Source of the DNA: Isoetes taiwanensis
Taxonomy: Eukaryota; Streptophyta; Lycopodiopsida; Isoetales; Isoetaceae
Reading direction: 5' to 3'
Assembly (NCBI GenBank): GCA_021234155.1
Contig: JAJEKV010000033.1
Span: forward strand, 14,451,422 to 14,515,421
Length of the DNA: 64,000 nt
The stretch's first letter is position 1, and every line of letters starts with the position of its first letter. This document shows, in pieces, positions 33,986-47,252 of the stretch. A model generated the notes under the pieces. That model worked only from the letters and a program-made list of their open reading frames with translations, searched no databases and was not told the DNA's origin. The translations under genes and the position numbers were made by a program.

Positions 33986-34179
33986 TATATATGAAGGTGC
34001 TAGGGCAGTTTAGGGCTGATGCATGTAAAAGTCTAAGCCAGAAAGCACTCCCCTTGATTAAACCTGAAGCTCATATAGTACTTTAAGTAAAGAACAGGAA
34101 ATACTAACCTATTTGTGTTCTGTACCCGAGAATTGAGCCTTTGCCTTTGAGCCGAAACCAAAAAATCGAAAACCAAAGT

Positions 34180-34640
34180 TAATTTGATTCGAGAAGCCAA
34201 TAACAGATGATTTGAGCCTTAAGAAGCCGAAAAGAAGCAAACCGAGAAGCCGAGAAGCCGAGAAGCTTTAACACAAAAACAAAAAACCAGAAAACTTTGT
34301 TATTCAAAGCCAGAGAGATTGTAGAGAGCCGAAAAGCCAAAAAAGCCAGAGACATTGTACAGAGCCTACAACCTTTGAGCCGAAAACACCTTTGAGCCGA
34401 AAACCCTAAAGCAGATGATTGTAGAAGCCGAAAAGCTCGAAAACGCAGATAAAAGCAGATAAAAAGCAGATAGAAGCCGAGTTTAAAGTATATAGAAGTC
34501 GAGTTTAAGCGGATAGAAGCAGAAGTCCAGATTGAGGCGAGATAGAAGCCGAGAAGCGAGATAAAATTTAATAATTTGGAAACCGAGATTGGAAGGCGGC
34601 GGAAGTCTGGAATGGAAGCGAAGCGGAAGCACACTGAATT
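34180..34640. repeat. AAGCCGAGAAGC purine-rich low-complexity tract
   Basis: Repeated AAGCCGA(A/G)AA and GCAGATA(A/G)AA words. The long minus-strand open frame (34,179-34,634) is a by-product of this composition. Confidence 0.65.
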
Positions 34641-35280
34641 AGCACGGAATGCGAAAAGTTCTAAAGTGAGAGAAAGCGGTTCAAAACGAATGCTAACTTC
34701 AAATAATAAGCGCCTTCAAAATTTTGCATCAGCGCGAATTATCACGGCCTAGAATGTTGAAAATTTATTACAAAGATTTTTGTTTTAAGGACCAGTGACT
34801 TTAAAAGTTTAAAAGTTATGAGTTAATAGTTAATAAGTTAGTTGTTAATAGTTATAAGTTAATAGTTAATAGTTAAGTTATAAGTTATAAGTTAATAGTT
34901 TACAAGTTAATAGTTAAGTTAGTGACCTTAAAACTAACCTTAAAACTTAGTTCTAACCTTAAAACTTTTAACCTACAATAACTTTCCAACCTTAAAATTT
35001 CTAACCTATAATAACCTATAATAAACTTCTTAACCTTAAAGCGCTAACCTATAATTAATAACCTTAAAAGTTGTTGCTAAGGTTATTATAGGATAAAAGT
35101 TAGAAGGTTATAAGTAGAGGGTTTTATTTATATATAATGTTGAGGAAAATAACTTGGGGAATCCCATTATATAAATAGAATGATCAAATAGAATAAGACA
35201 TATATGAGGCAACATGTTAGTGAGAGGTTATTTGGATATGCTAACTTACTATATGTTTTTATGCATTCTAGGTCAATGGC

Positions 35281-38200
35281 ATGCAAAATGCTAAAAAAAA
35301 AGCCCCCAATGATGCTAATCAAGGCAAGGAAAAATCCCCAACTAATGAACATGATGGCAAGGAAAGGAAAATACCTCAAATGATGTTGATGATGGCAAAG
35401 GAAAGGAAAAGACTCCAAATGATGTTGATGATGGCAAGCGAAAGGAAAAAGACCTCAAATGAAAAGGATGATGCCAAAGGAAAGGAAATTGTACTTTATA
35501 CTGAGGGTCGATTGGAAAAACAAAAGGTCAAGATCCTGCATGCATGCAACAGAGAGCAAAGAGAAGAAGGGATTATTGTTCGCGGATCCTATCAATGCGG
35601 TGAATGATGAAAGATTAGGGGAGGAGGGACGAGGTTAGGTGTGGCAATCTCAAAATTATATGACAATTGGAAGGAAAAGGGTTCGGGCAAACAAGAATGC
35701 CTAGCTTGTGTGAAGCAACTAGAGGTTCCAACTATTGTTGCATGGCCTAGGGACATGTATTCAAGCTGGGGGAACTACACGTTTCCTATAGATGTAGAAC
35801 CATTGTCAACAATGTTCACACAAGTGTAGCAAGAGGCCACTTCCAACTTTCAAACATTATCCCACCAAAAGATGCAAGTCAGTTATGATTGTTCTCCGAA
35901 GCTATGATGAAGGTTAGAGGAGGTGAATGTTGTTGGGCTTCTTGTGTTAGAATGTTCACAATAGAGGAGTTGGTGGGAGCAAGAGCTACATATCGGGGAA
36001 CATAAGTGTGATAGCGGGGAGGAATTTCATGTACACCATATTTGGCTATGCAATTGGGATGAAAGATCAAAGAAGAAAAGATTCCCATTGAATGGAAAGT
36101 GGATGTGTTCAAAAGCATGGATGGCTATACATGGAATTCCAACCTCTTCTTGGCACAACCGGCAAAAAAGAGACATGAAAATGGTAGTAAAATTGCATTG
36201 CATGGGAACACCGGCACGGTAAGGCCTACCTCAAGAACTATAGTTTGCAAAGGAAATATTTGAAAGATATGTGGATTTCAATGCAGAAAACATGCCACAT
36301 AAGAGTAAGAAGGATGAGCAGGGTAGAGTTATTGTTGAAAAGAGATTGTCATCCCATTGTACCCGTAAGAGCATATTAGAGGAAATAAATGCATTGCTTC
36401 GGGAACTTGGGTGGCCTCTATATCCCAGCCAGTTTTAGTAGGCTATGGAATAAGCATTTCAAGCATGTGACCATAGCAACTTCAAACAACTTTGCCAAGT
36501 GCAATTTATGTGCTAAGTTGAAGGAGACACTAGATAAGACTGTGCAACCAAGTCTAAGGGCAAAGATAAGGGAACATATGAAGGACCATATGGCGAGATG
36601 AACTATCATGTAGATCAACTTATTGGATGTGGAGGACCTTATCTGCAATGGAACCTAATAACTATCTATGTATTATACATGATAAAATGGACCAACAGAA
36701 GACTTGTCTTCCACAATTCAAAGTACATTCCTAAGTCATGTGGAAGATCATACCCTTTCTGATTTCAATGATGGGGCAATATTGCATGGGCAGTCTCGGA
36801 CTTATTATGGCCATTTCGGTTTAGAGTTGTGGAGTGATGGTCCAGATTTTCACATTGGGAGTATCATGAGGTGTTTAGAAACTATGAGAAGGGTTACAAT
36901 GGTCACCCTGAGGATCCTCTGACTAGCCGGACACTACATAGTGCATTGTTGGATGGAACCCTAATAGTATTGAAAAGTTTAGCAAGGCAAGATTTAGGAG
37001 GAATGGACCTAATGAACATGTTGGAGCTTCAACATCTCGTGCTAAACCTCGAGATCTGCTTGAGAATGCTCCTCTTGCAACTAGATAATTGTCTTTGGTC
37101 AAAATAAGAGCAGTGGATGTTTTCTTTCCTATCCTACTTAACGGTTTGTGGGTATTTTTGAAAGAGTCAATTTGGGGTTCCTAATGCCCGGGACATACTC
37201 ATGAGGATGTGGATGCATTGTTTGGAAAATATAGTCATGTATTGAGGCAGTGACGGTTACCAACTTTCGGGCTATTGGAAATATTTCATGGATGTACAAA
37301 TCCATCTCCTATAGGATCTATCATAGAAGAAGTGCGATTGGAAGAGTTTTGTGGATGGTTATGCTCTCGACATGGAAGGTCATTCTAGACCTCTTCAATT
37401 CACTTTTGGGTGAGAGAAGGGATTCCAATCATGCAATGGAAAATGAGACCTTGAGGAGGAGAAGTGGAGAGGTGGGGGCAGAAATTTGCACGAGGGGATG
37501 CAAATGGCAAGCCTATGATACCTCTGGTCAACCAAAAGCTCTAAAACCAACTGAAGAAGTCAAGCAATTGGGATTGACTAAGGATGGCATCAATGACTAC
37601 ATCAAGCATTGGCAAACTAATTGAGATGAGACTAATCGTGCATTGATAGATTATTGGAAGAAGGTGATCAACTTGTTGGATGAGGTAGACACATCCTCGG
37701 AAGAGCTGAAAGAAGGGTGGTTCCCTAAAAGTAAGTGGAAAAACATTAGCTGGTCTTTGCGAAGATGATGGTACCATTAGTAGCATTGTGAAGGCATATG
37801 CTCCTCCTCAATCGATAAACACTATGTTGGTCCTAAGAAGGATAGACCAAAATATTTAGGCATGGATTGTTATGAACCTTCTCTTGACGTGGAGTGCCAC
37901 CAATTTGTAGTAGTAAAACCGGCGAGATCTAGAGACCTATCCGGTGTGGTTGGGATACACTATCTCGGATATTTGCAAAGAAGAAGGTGATGTTAACTTC
38001 AATAAGGTGCTTGGCGTGGAATGGTGGTGTCCGGTACATCGGTTGAGTAATGTCACCAGATAAAGAAAGATATTGATTGTTGGACAAAGAGGTGGAGGAG
38101 AAATCCAAGTGATCCTGATCTTTGGCTAGACATTGAAACCGTATTGTACTCGTGGACTCCAAAAACTATTCCTAGTAAAACAGCGAGAGTTACAATACCT

Positions 38201-38323
38201 CAGGATGTAAGGAATAAGGTTCTCATATCCTTGGGGATGCTAGTGGAAAAATGGCTTGAGTTACTATGTATCTTTTCTACAGTTAATAAAAGTTGTGTAC
38301 TACTTGAGTTCCATGATATATGA
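35281..38323 (+). pseudogene. DUF7869-like protein, unit 1
   Basis: Coding from about 35,281 (MQNAKKKAP... or an alternative frame with KEKTPNDVDDGK repeats) to a stop near 38,321. Frame is broken many times, mostly beside CAG/CTG sites that are intact in units 2 or 4 (for example 35,581, 35,768, 37,441, 38,008-38,070). Contains KQLEVPTIVAWPR, the IIHDKMD segment, LLQLDNCLWSK, GHTHEDVDALFGKYSHV in a shifted frame, and the C-terminal RVTIPQDVRNKVLISLGMLV. See unit 2 for the domain reading. Confidence 0.6.
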
Positions 38324-39296
38324 TTTTGTAATTTGAAGTTAAGGTGTGAGTTTATATTTCGTGTGTGATTATATGTTGCGTCTATTCTAGTCTAAGGGCA
38401 ACAAAGTTACTAAAAAGTGAATTTAACAAAGTTACTAAAAAGTGCAATATAAAATTTATTCCAAAATTAAGACATAATCCCAATTTAATTGAATGATGGT
38501 TTGGTTTAGGCGAAAGTGATGAACTGGCATGCGAGGCAAAACCGGCGTGGGCTTTGCCAACCACTTCATCATACATTGTTTCTTCCATTAGAATCGTAAG
38601 ATTAGTCGGTCCGCACAAATTGGATCCAAGGTCACGTCACATAACTTAGGATAAGAGAAAGCCCTTTTCTTGGGCTTTCGGATTGTTGGAAAGTGGGCCG
38701 ATCTTGGCGTCGTAGCGTGAGGCCACTAAATAATAACTGCCTTCAAAATTTCGTACCGCGCAATTATCACTGCCGCGAAAATTTATTACAAAGATTTTTT
38801 GTTTTAAGGACCGTGACTTTAAAAGTTTAAAAGTTATGAGTTAATAGTTAAGTTAGTTGTTAATAGTTATAAGTTAATAGTTAATAGTTAAGTTATAAGT
38901 TATAAGTTAATAGTTTACAAGTTAATAGTTAAGTTAGTGACCTTAAAACTAACCTTAAAACTTAGTTCTAACCTTAAAACTTTTAACCTACAATAACTTT
39001 CCAACCTTAAAATTTCTAACCTATAATAACCTATAATAAACTTCTTAACCTTAAAACTGCTAACCTATAATTAATAACCTTAAAAGTTGTTGCTAAGGTT
39101 ATTATAGGATAAAAGTTAGAAGGTTATAAGTAGAGGGTTTTATTTATATATAATGTTGAGGAAAATAACTTGGGGAATCCCATTATATAAATAGAATGAT
39201 CAAATAGAATAAGACATATATGAGGCAACATGTTAGTGAGAGGTTATTTGGATATGCTAACTTACTATATGTTTTTATGCATTCTAGGTCAATGGC

Positions 39297-42268
39297 ATGC
39301 AAAATGCTAAAAAAAAAAAGCCCCCAATGATGCTAATCAAGGCAAGGAAAAATCCCCAACTAATGAACATGATGGCAAGGAAAGGAAAATACCTCAAATG
39401 ATGTTGATGATGGCAAAGGAAAGGAAAAGACTCCAAATGATGTTGATGATGGCAAACGAAAGGAAAAGACCTCAAATGAAAAGGATGATGCCAAAGGAAA
39501 GGAAATTGTACTTTATACTCGGGTCGATTGGAAAAACAAAAAGGTCAAGATCCTGCATGCATGCAACAGAGAGGCAGAGAAGAAGGGATTATTGTTCTGG
39601 CAGATCCTATCAATGCAGTGAATGATGAAAGATTAGGGGAGGACAGGTTAGGTGTGGCAATCTCAAAATTATATGACAATTGGAAGGAAAAGGGTTCAGG
39701 CAAACAAGAATGCCTAGCTTGTGTGAAGCAACTAGAGGTTCCAACTATTGTTGCATGGCCTAGGGGACGGTATTCAACTGGAGGGGAACTACACGTTTCC
39801 TATAGATGTAGAACCATTGTCAACAATGTTCACACAGTGTAGCAAGAGGCCACTTCCAACTTTCAAACATTATCCCACCAAAAGATGCAAGTCAGATTAT
39901 GATTGTTCTCTGAAGCTATGATGAAGGTTAGAGGAGGTGAATGTTGTTGGGCTTCTTGTGTTAGAATGTTCACAATAGAGGAGTTGGTGGGAGCAAGAGC
40001 TACATATCGGGAACATAAGTGTGATAGCGGGGAGGAATTTCATGTACACCATATTTGGCTATGCAATTAGGGATGAAAGATCAAAGAAGAAAAGATTCCC
40101 ATTGAATGGAAAGTGGATGTGTTCAAAAGCATGGATGGCTATACATGGAATTCCAACCTCTTCTTGGCTGGTGGCAAAAAAGAGACATGAAAATGGTAGT
40201 AAAATTGCATTGCATGGGAACAACGGCTTTGGTAAGGCCTACCTCAAGAACTATATAGCTGCAAAGGAAATATTTGAAAGATATGTGGATTTCAATGCGA
40301 GAAAACATGCCACATAAGAGTAAGAAGGATGAACAGGGGTAGAGTTATTGTTGAAAAGAGATTGTCATCCCATTGTACCCAGGAAAGAGCATATTAGAGG
40401 AAATAAATGCATTGCCGGGGAACTTGGAGTGGCCTCTATATCCCAGCCAGTTTTAGTAGGCTATGGAATAAGCATTTCAAGCATGTGACCATAGCAACTT
40501 CAAACAACTTTGCCAAGTGCAATTTATGTGCTAAGTTGAAGGAGACACTAGATAAGGCTGTGCAACCAAGTCTAAGGGCAAAGATAAGGGAACATATGAA
40601 GGACCATATGACGGATGAACTATCATGTAGATCAACTTATTGGATGTGGAGGACCTTATACGCAATGGAACCTAATAACTATCTATGTATTATACATGAT
40701 AAAATGGACCAACAGAAGACTTGTCTTCCACAATTCAAGTACATTCCTAAGTCATGTGGAAGATCATACCCTTTGCAAGATTTCAATGGTGGGGCAATAT
40801 TGCATGGGCAGTCTCGGACTTATTATGGCCATTTCGGTTTAGAGTTGTGGAGTGATGGTCAGATTTTCACATTGGGAGTATCATGAGGTGTTTAAGAAAC
40901 TATGAGAAGGGTTACAATGGTCACCCACAGGATCCTCTGACTAGCCGGGCACTACATAGTGCATTGTTGGATGGAACCCCTAATAGTATTGAAAAGTTTA
41001 GCAAGGCAAGATTTAGGAGGAATGGACCTAATGAACATGTTGGAGCTTCAACATCTCGTGCTAAACCTCGAGATGCCTTAAAGCTCCTCTTGCAACTAGA
41101 TAATTGTCTTTGGTCAAAATAAGAACAGTGGATGTTTTCTTTCCTATCCTACTTAATGATTTGTGGGTATTTTTGAAAGAGTCAATTTGGGGGTTCCTAA
41201 TGCCCGGACATACTCATGAGGATGTGGATGCATTGTTTGGAAAATATAGTCATGTATTGAGACGTGAAGGGTTACCAACTTTCCAGGCTATTGGAAATAT
41301 TTCATGGATGTACAAATCCATCTCCTATAGGATCTATCATAGAAGAAGTGCCTGATTGGAAGAGTTTTGTGGATGGTTATGCTCTCGACATGGAAGGTCA
41401 TTCTAGACCTCTTCAATTCACTTTTTGGGTGAGAGAAGGGATTCCAATCATGCAATGGAAAATGAGACCTTCAGAGGAGAAGTGGAGAGGTGGGGCAGAA
41501 ATTTGGCACAGGGATGCAAATGGCAAGCCTATGATACCTCCTGGTCAACCAAAAGCTCTAAAACCAACTGAAGAAGTCAAGCAATTGGGATTGACTAAGG
41601 ATGGCATCAATGACTACATCAAGCATTGGCAAACTAATTCAGATGAGACTAATCGTGCATTGATAGATTATTGGAAGAAGGTGATCAACTTGTTGGATGA
41701 GGTAGACACATCCTCAGAAGAGCTGAAAGAAGGGTGGTTCCCTAAAAGTAAGTGGAAAACATTAGCTGGTGCTGACGAAGATGATGGTACCATTAGTAGC
41801 ATTGTGAAGGCATATGCTCCTCCTCAATCTGATAAACACTATGTTGGTCCTAAGAAGGATAGACCAAAATATTTAGGCATGGATTGTTATGAACCTTCTA
41901 CTGACGTGGAGTGCCACCAATTTGTAGTAGTAAAACCAGCAGATCTAGAGACCTATCCAGTGTGGTTGGGATACACTATCTCGGATATTTGCAAAGAAGA
42001 AGGTGATGTTAACTTCAATAAGGTGCGCGTGGAATGGTGGTGTCCAGTACATCAGTTGAGTAATGTCACCGATAAAGAAAGATATTCAGATTGTTGGACA
42101 AGGAGGTGGAGGAGAAATCCAAGTGATCCTGATCTTTGGCTAGACATTGAAACCGTATTGTACTCGTGGACTCCAAAAACTATTCCTAGTAAAACAGCGA
42201 GAGTTACAATACCTCAGGATGTAAGGAATAAGGTTCTCATATCCTTGGGGATGCTAGTGGAAAAATGA
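39297..42268 (+). pseudogene. DUF7869-like protein, unit 2 (best-preserved C-terminal half)
   Basis: Order of blocks: a three-fold 13-residue repeat (KTPNDVDDGKGKE-like), DRLGVAISKLYDNWKEKGSG, GGECCWASCVRMFTIEELVG, IPTSSW...RHENGSKIALHG (the W..H..HGN segment typical of this family), and GVASISQPVLVGYG in another frame. Then IIHDKMDQQKT (about 40,690), LLLQLDNCLWSK followed out of frame by NKNSGCFLSY (41,087-41,130), and MPGHTHEDVDALFGKYSHVL (41,200). The last 334 residues (41,264-42,268) are uninterrupted. The D...DN..NKN...GHTHEDxD series is what I know from DUF7869 proteins and resembles an RNase H-fold DDE/D nuclease core. This is inference. A conserved frame change after LWSK occurs in all four units. 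Confidence 0.65.
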
Positions 42269-43252
42269 AAAACAGTTACTATGTATCTTTTCTACAGTTA
42301 ATAAAAGTTGTGTACTACTTGAGTTCCATGATATATGATTTTGTAATTTGAAGTTAAGGTGTGAGTTTATATTCCCGTGTGTGATTATATGTTAACGTCT
42401 ATTCTAGTCTAAGGGCAACAAAGTTACTAAAAAAGTGAATTTAACAAAGTTACTAAAAAAGTGCAATATAAAATTTATCCCAAAATTAAGACATAATCCC
42501 AATTTAATTGAATGATGGTTTGGTTTAGGCGAGTGATGAACTGGCATGCAGGCAAACTGACGTGGGCTTTGCCAACCACTTCATCATACATTGTTTCTTC
42601 GTAGAATCGTAAGATTAGTCGGTCACGCACAAATTGGATCCAAGGTCACGTCACATAACTTCCGGATAAGAGAAAGCCCTTTTACTGGGCTTTCGGTGTT
42701 GGAAAAGTGGGCGTCTTGGCGTCGTATGGAGGCCCACTTCAAATAACTCTTGCCTTCAAAATTTAAGTACGGCGCAATTATCTTTACCCATGAAAATTTA
42801 TTACAAAGATTTTTTGTTTTAAGGACTGTGACTTTAAAAGTTTTAAAGTTATGAGTTAATAGTTAAGTTAGTTGTTAATAGTTATAAGTTAATAGTTAAT
42901 AGTTAAGTTATAAGTTATAAGTTAATAGTTTACAAGTTAATAGTTAAGTTAGTGACCTTAAAACTAACCTTAAAACTTAGTTCTAACCTTAAAACTTTTA
43001 ACCTACAATAACTTTCCAACCTTAAAATTTCTAACCTATAATAACCTATAATAAACTTCTTAACCTTAAAACTGCTAACCTATAATTAATAACCTTAAAA
43101 GTTGTTGCTAAGGTTATTATAGGATAAAAGTTAGAAGGTTATAAGTAGAGGGTTTTATTTATATATAATGTTGAGGAAAATAACTTGGGGAATCCCATTA
43201 TATAAATAGAATGATCAAATAGAATAAGACATATATGAGGCAACATGATGGC

Positions 43253-46200
43253 ATGCAAAATGCTAAAAAAAAAGCCCCCAATGATGCTAATCAAGGCAAG
43301 GAAAAATCCCCAACTAATGAACATGATGGCAAGGAAAGGAAAATACCTCAAATGATGTTGATGATGGCAAAGGAAAGGAAAAGACTCCAAATGATGTTGA
43401 TGATGGCAAACGAAAGGAAAAAGACCTCAAATGAAAAGGATGATGCCAAAGGAAAGGAAATTGTACTTTTATACTGGTCGATTGGAAAAACAAAAGGTCA
43501 AGATCCCGCATGCATGCAGAGAGAGGCGAGAAGAAGGGATTATTGTTACGGCGAGATCCTATCAATGCAAAGATGAATGATGAAAGATTAGGGGAGGACG
43601 GGTTAGGTGTGGCAATCTCAAAATTATATGACAATTGGAAGGAAAAGGGTTCGGGCAAACAAGAATGCCTAGCTTGTGTGAAGCAACTAGAGGTTCCAAC
43701 TATTGTTGCATGGCCTAGGGATGATATTCAAGCGGAGGGGAACTACACGTTTCCTATAGATGTAGAACCATTGTCAACAATGTTCACACGGTGTAGCAAG
43801 AGGCCACTTCCAACTTTCAAACATTATCCCACCAAAAGATGCAAGTCAGTTATGATTGTTCTCTGAAGCTATGATGAAGGTTAGAGGAGGTGAATGTTGT
43901 TGGGCTTCTTGTGTTAGAATGTTCACAATAGAGGAGTTGGTGGGAGCAAGAGCTACATATCAGGAACATAAGGGTGTGATAGCAGGAGGAATTTCATGTA
44001 CACCATATTTGGCTATGCAATTGAGGATGAAAGATCAAAGAAGAAAAGATTCCCATTGAATGGAAAGTGGATGTGTTCAAAAGCATGGATGGCTATACAT
44101 GGAATTCCAACCTCTTCTTGGCACAACTGGCAAAAAGAGACATGAAAATGGTAGTAAAAAATTGCATTGCATGGGAACACTGGCCTGGTAAGGCCTACCT
44201 CAAGAACTATAGCTGCAAAGGAAATATTTGAAAGATATGTGGATTTCAAATGAGAAAACATGCCACATAAGAGTAAGAAGGATGAACAGGGGTAGAGTTA
44301 TTGTTGAAAAGAGATTGTCATCCCATTGTACCCGGAAAGAGCATATTAGAGGAAATAAATGCATTGCTGGGGAACTTGGAGTGGCCTCTATATCCCAGCC
44401 AGTTTTAGTAGGCTATGGAATAAGCATTTCAAGCATGTGACCATAGCAACTTCAAACAACTTTGCCAAGTGCAATTTATGTGCTAAGTTGAAGGAGACAC
44501 TAGATAAGACTGTGCAACCAAGTCTAAGGGCAAAGATAAAGGGAACATATGAAGGACCATATGACGGATGAACTATCATGTAGATCAACTTATTGGATGT
44601 GGAGGACCTTATCCGCAATGGAACCTAATAACTATCTATGTATTATACATGATAAAATGGACCAATGAGAAGACTTGTCTTCCACAATTCAAGTACATTC
44701 CTAAGTCATGTGGAAGATCATACCCTTTGCTTGATTTCAATGACTGGGGCAATATTGCATGGGCAGTCTCAGACTTATTATGGCCATTTCAGTTTAGAGT
44801 TGTGGAGTGATGGTCCAGATTTTCACATTGGGAGTATCATGAGGTGTTTAAGAAACTATGAGAAGGGTTACAATGGTCACCCTACAGGATCCTCTGACTA
44901 GCCGGGCACTACATAGTGCATTGTTGGATGGAACCCCTAATAGTATTGAAAAGTTTAGCAAGGCAAGATTTAGGAGGAATGGACCTAATGAACATGTTGG
45001 AGCTTCAACATCTCGTGCTAAACCTCGAGATGATGCCTTGAAAAGCTCCTCTTGCAACTAGATAATTGTCTTGGTCAAAATAAGAACAGTGGATGTTTTC
45101 TTTCCTATCCTACTTAACTAATTTGTGGGTATTTTTGAAAGAGTCAATTTGGGGTTCCTAATGCCCGGACATACTCATGAGGATGTGGATGCATTGTTTG
45201 GAAAATATAGTCATGTATTGAGACAGCAGACAGTTACCAACTTTCCCAGGCTATTGGAAATATTTCATGGATGTACAAATCCATCTCCTATAGGATCTAT
45301 CATAGAAAGAGTTTTATGGATGGTTATGCTCTCGACATGGAAGGTCATTCTAGACCTCTTCAATTCACTTTTTTGGTGAGAGAAGGGATTCCAATCATGC
45401 AATGGAAAATGAGACCTTCAGAGGAGAAGTGGAGAGGTGGGGCAGAAATTTGGCACAGGGATGCAAATGGCAAGCCTATGATACCTCCTAGTCAACCAAA
45501 AGCTCTAAAACCAACTGAAGAAGTCAAGCAATTGGGATTGACTAAGGATGACATCAATAACTACATCAAGCATTGGCAAACTAATTCAGATGAGACTAAT
45601 CGTGCATTGATAGATTATTGGAAGAAGGTGATCAACTTGTTGGATGAGGTAGACACATCCTCAGAAGAGCTGAAAGAAGGGTGGTTCCCTAAAAGTAAGT
45701 GGAAAACATTAGTCTGGCCTTGCGAAGATGATGGTACCATTAGTAGCATTGTGAAGGCATATGCTCCTCCTCAATCGATAAACACTATGTTGGTCCTAAG
45801 AAGGATAGACCAAAATATTTAGGCATGGATTGTTATGAACCTTTCTACTGACGTGGAGTGCCACCAATTTGTAGTAGTAAAACCAGCAGATCTAGAGACC
45901 TATCCAGTGTGGTTGGGATACACTATCTCGGATATTTGCAAAGAAGAAGGTGATGTTAACTTCAATAAGGTGCGCGTGGAATGGTGGTGTCCAGTACATC
46001 AGTTGAGTAATGTCACTTAGATAAAGAAAGATATTGATTGTTGGACAAAGAGGTGGAGGAGAAATCCAAGTGATCCTGATCTTTGGCTAGACATTGAAAC
46101 CGTATTGTACTCGTGGACTCCAAAAACTATTCCTAGTAAAACAGCGAGAGTTACAATACCTCAGGATGTAAGGAATAAGGTTCTCATATCCTTGGGGATG

Positions 46201-46284
46201 CTAGTGGAAAAATGGCTTGATTACTATGTATCTTTTTCTACGGTTAATAAAAGTTGTGTACTACTTGAGTTCCATGATATATGA
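43253..46284 (+). pseudogene. DUF7869-like protein, unit 3
   Basis: Same block order as unit 2. Unit 3 lacks 59 bp just before the start region (an almost exact loss of a GTTAGT...TTCTAG intron-like segment present in units 1, 2 and 4). Longest intact part is 45,271-45,822. Frame breaks again coincide with CAG/CTG positions (for example 43,517-43,560, 45,226-45,235, 46,015). Confidence 0.55.
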
Positions 46285-47252
46285 TTTTGTAATTTGAAGT
46301 TAAGGTGTGAGTTTATATTCAGGTGTGTGATTATATGTTAGCGTCTATTCTAGTCTAAGGGCAACAAAGTTACTAAAAAAAGTGAATTTAACAAAGTTAC
46401 TAAAAAGTGCAATATAAAATTTATCCCAAAATTAAGACATAATCCCAATTTAATTGAATGATGGTTTGGTTTAGGAAAGTGATGAACCGGCATGCAGGCA
46501 AAGCGGCGTGGGCTTTGCCAACCACTTCATCATACATTGTTTCTTTCAGAGAATCGTAAGATTAGCCGGTCCACGCACAAATTGGATCAAGGTCCGTCCA
46601 CATAACTTCCGGATAAGAGAAAGCCCTTTTTTGGGCTTTCGGTGTTGAAAAGTGGGCGATCTTGGCGGCCCACTTCAAATTCAAATAACTTGCCTTCAAA
46701 ATTTATGTACCGGCGCAATTATCACTGCCCGAAAATTTATTACAAATTTTTTTTTTGTTTTAAGGACCCGTGACTTTAAAAGTTTAAAAGTTATGAGTTA
46801 ATAGTTAAGTTAGTTGTTAATAGTTATAAGTTAATAGTTAATAGTTAAGTTATAAGTTATAAGTTAATAGTTTACAAGTTAATAGTTAAGTTAGTGACCT
46901 TAAAACTAACCTTAAAACTTAGTTCTAACCTTAAAACTTTTAACCTACAATAACTTTCCAACCTTAAAATTTCTAACCTATAATAACCTATAATAAACTT
47001 CTTAACCTTAAAAGCTGCTAACCTATAATTAATAACCTTAAAAGTTGTTGCTAAGGTTATTATAGGATAAAAGTTAGAAGGTTATAAGTAGAGGGTTTTA
47101 TTTATATATAATGTTGAGGAAAATAACTTGGGAATCCCATTATATAAATAGAATGATCAAATAGAATAAGACATATATGAGGCAACATGTTAGTGAGAGG
47201 TTATTTGGATATGCTAACTTACTATATGTTTTATGCATTCTAGGTCAATGGC

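Noticed and set aside
34179-34634. A 151-residue minus-strand open frame
   Set aside because: It is a shadow of the AAGCCGAGAAGC low-complexity tract; composition is Phe/Leu/Arg-skewed with no domain.
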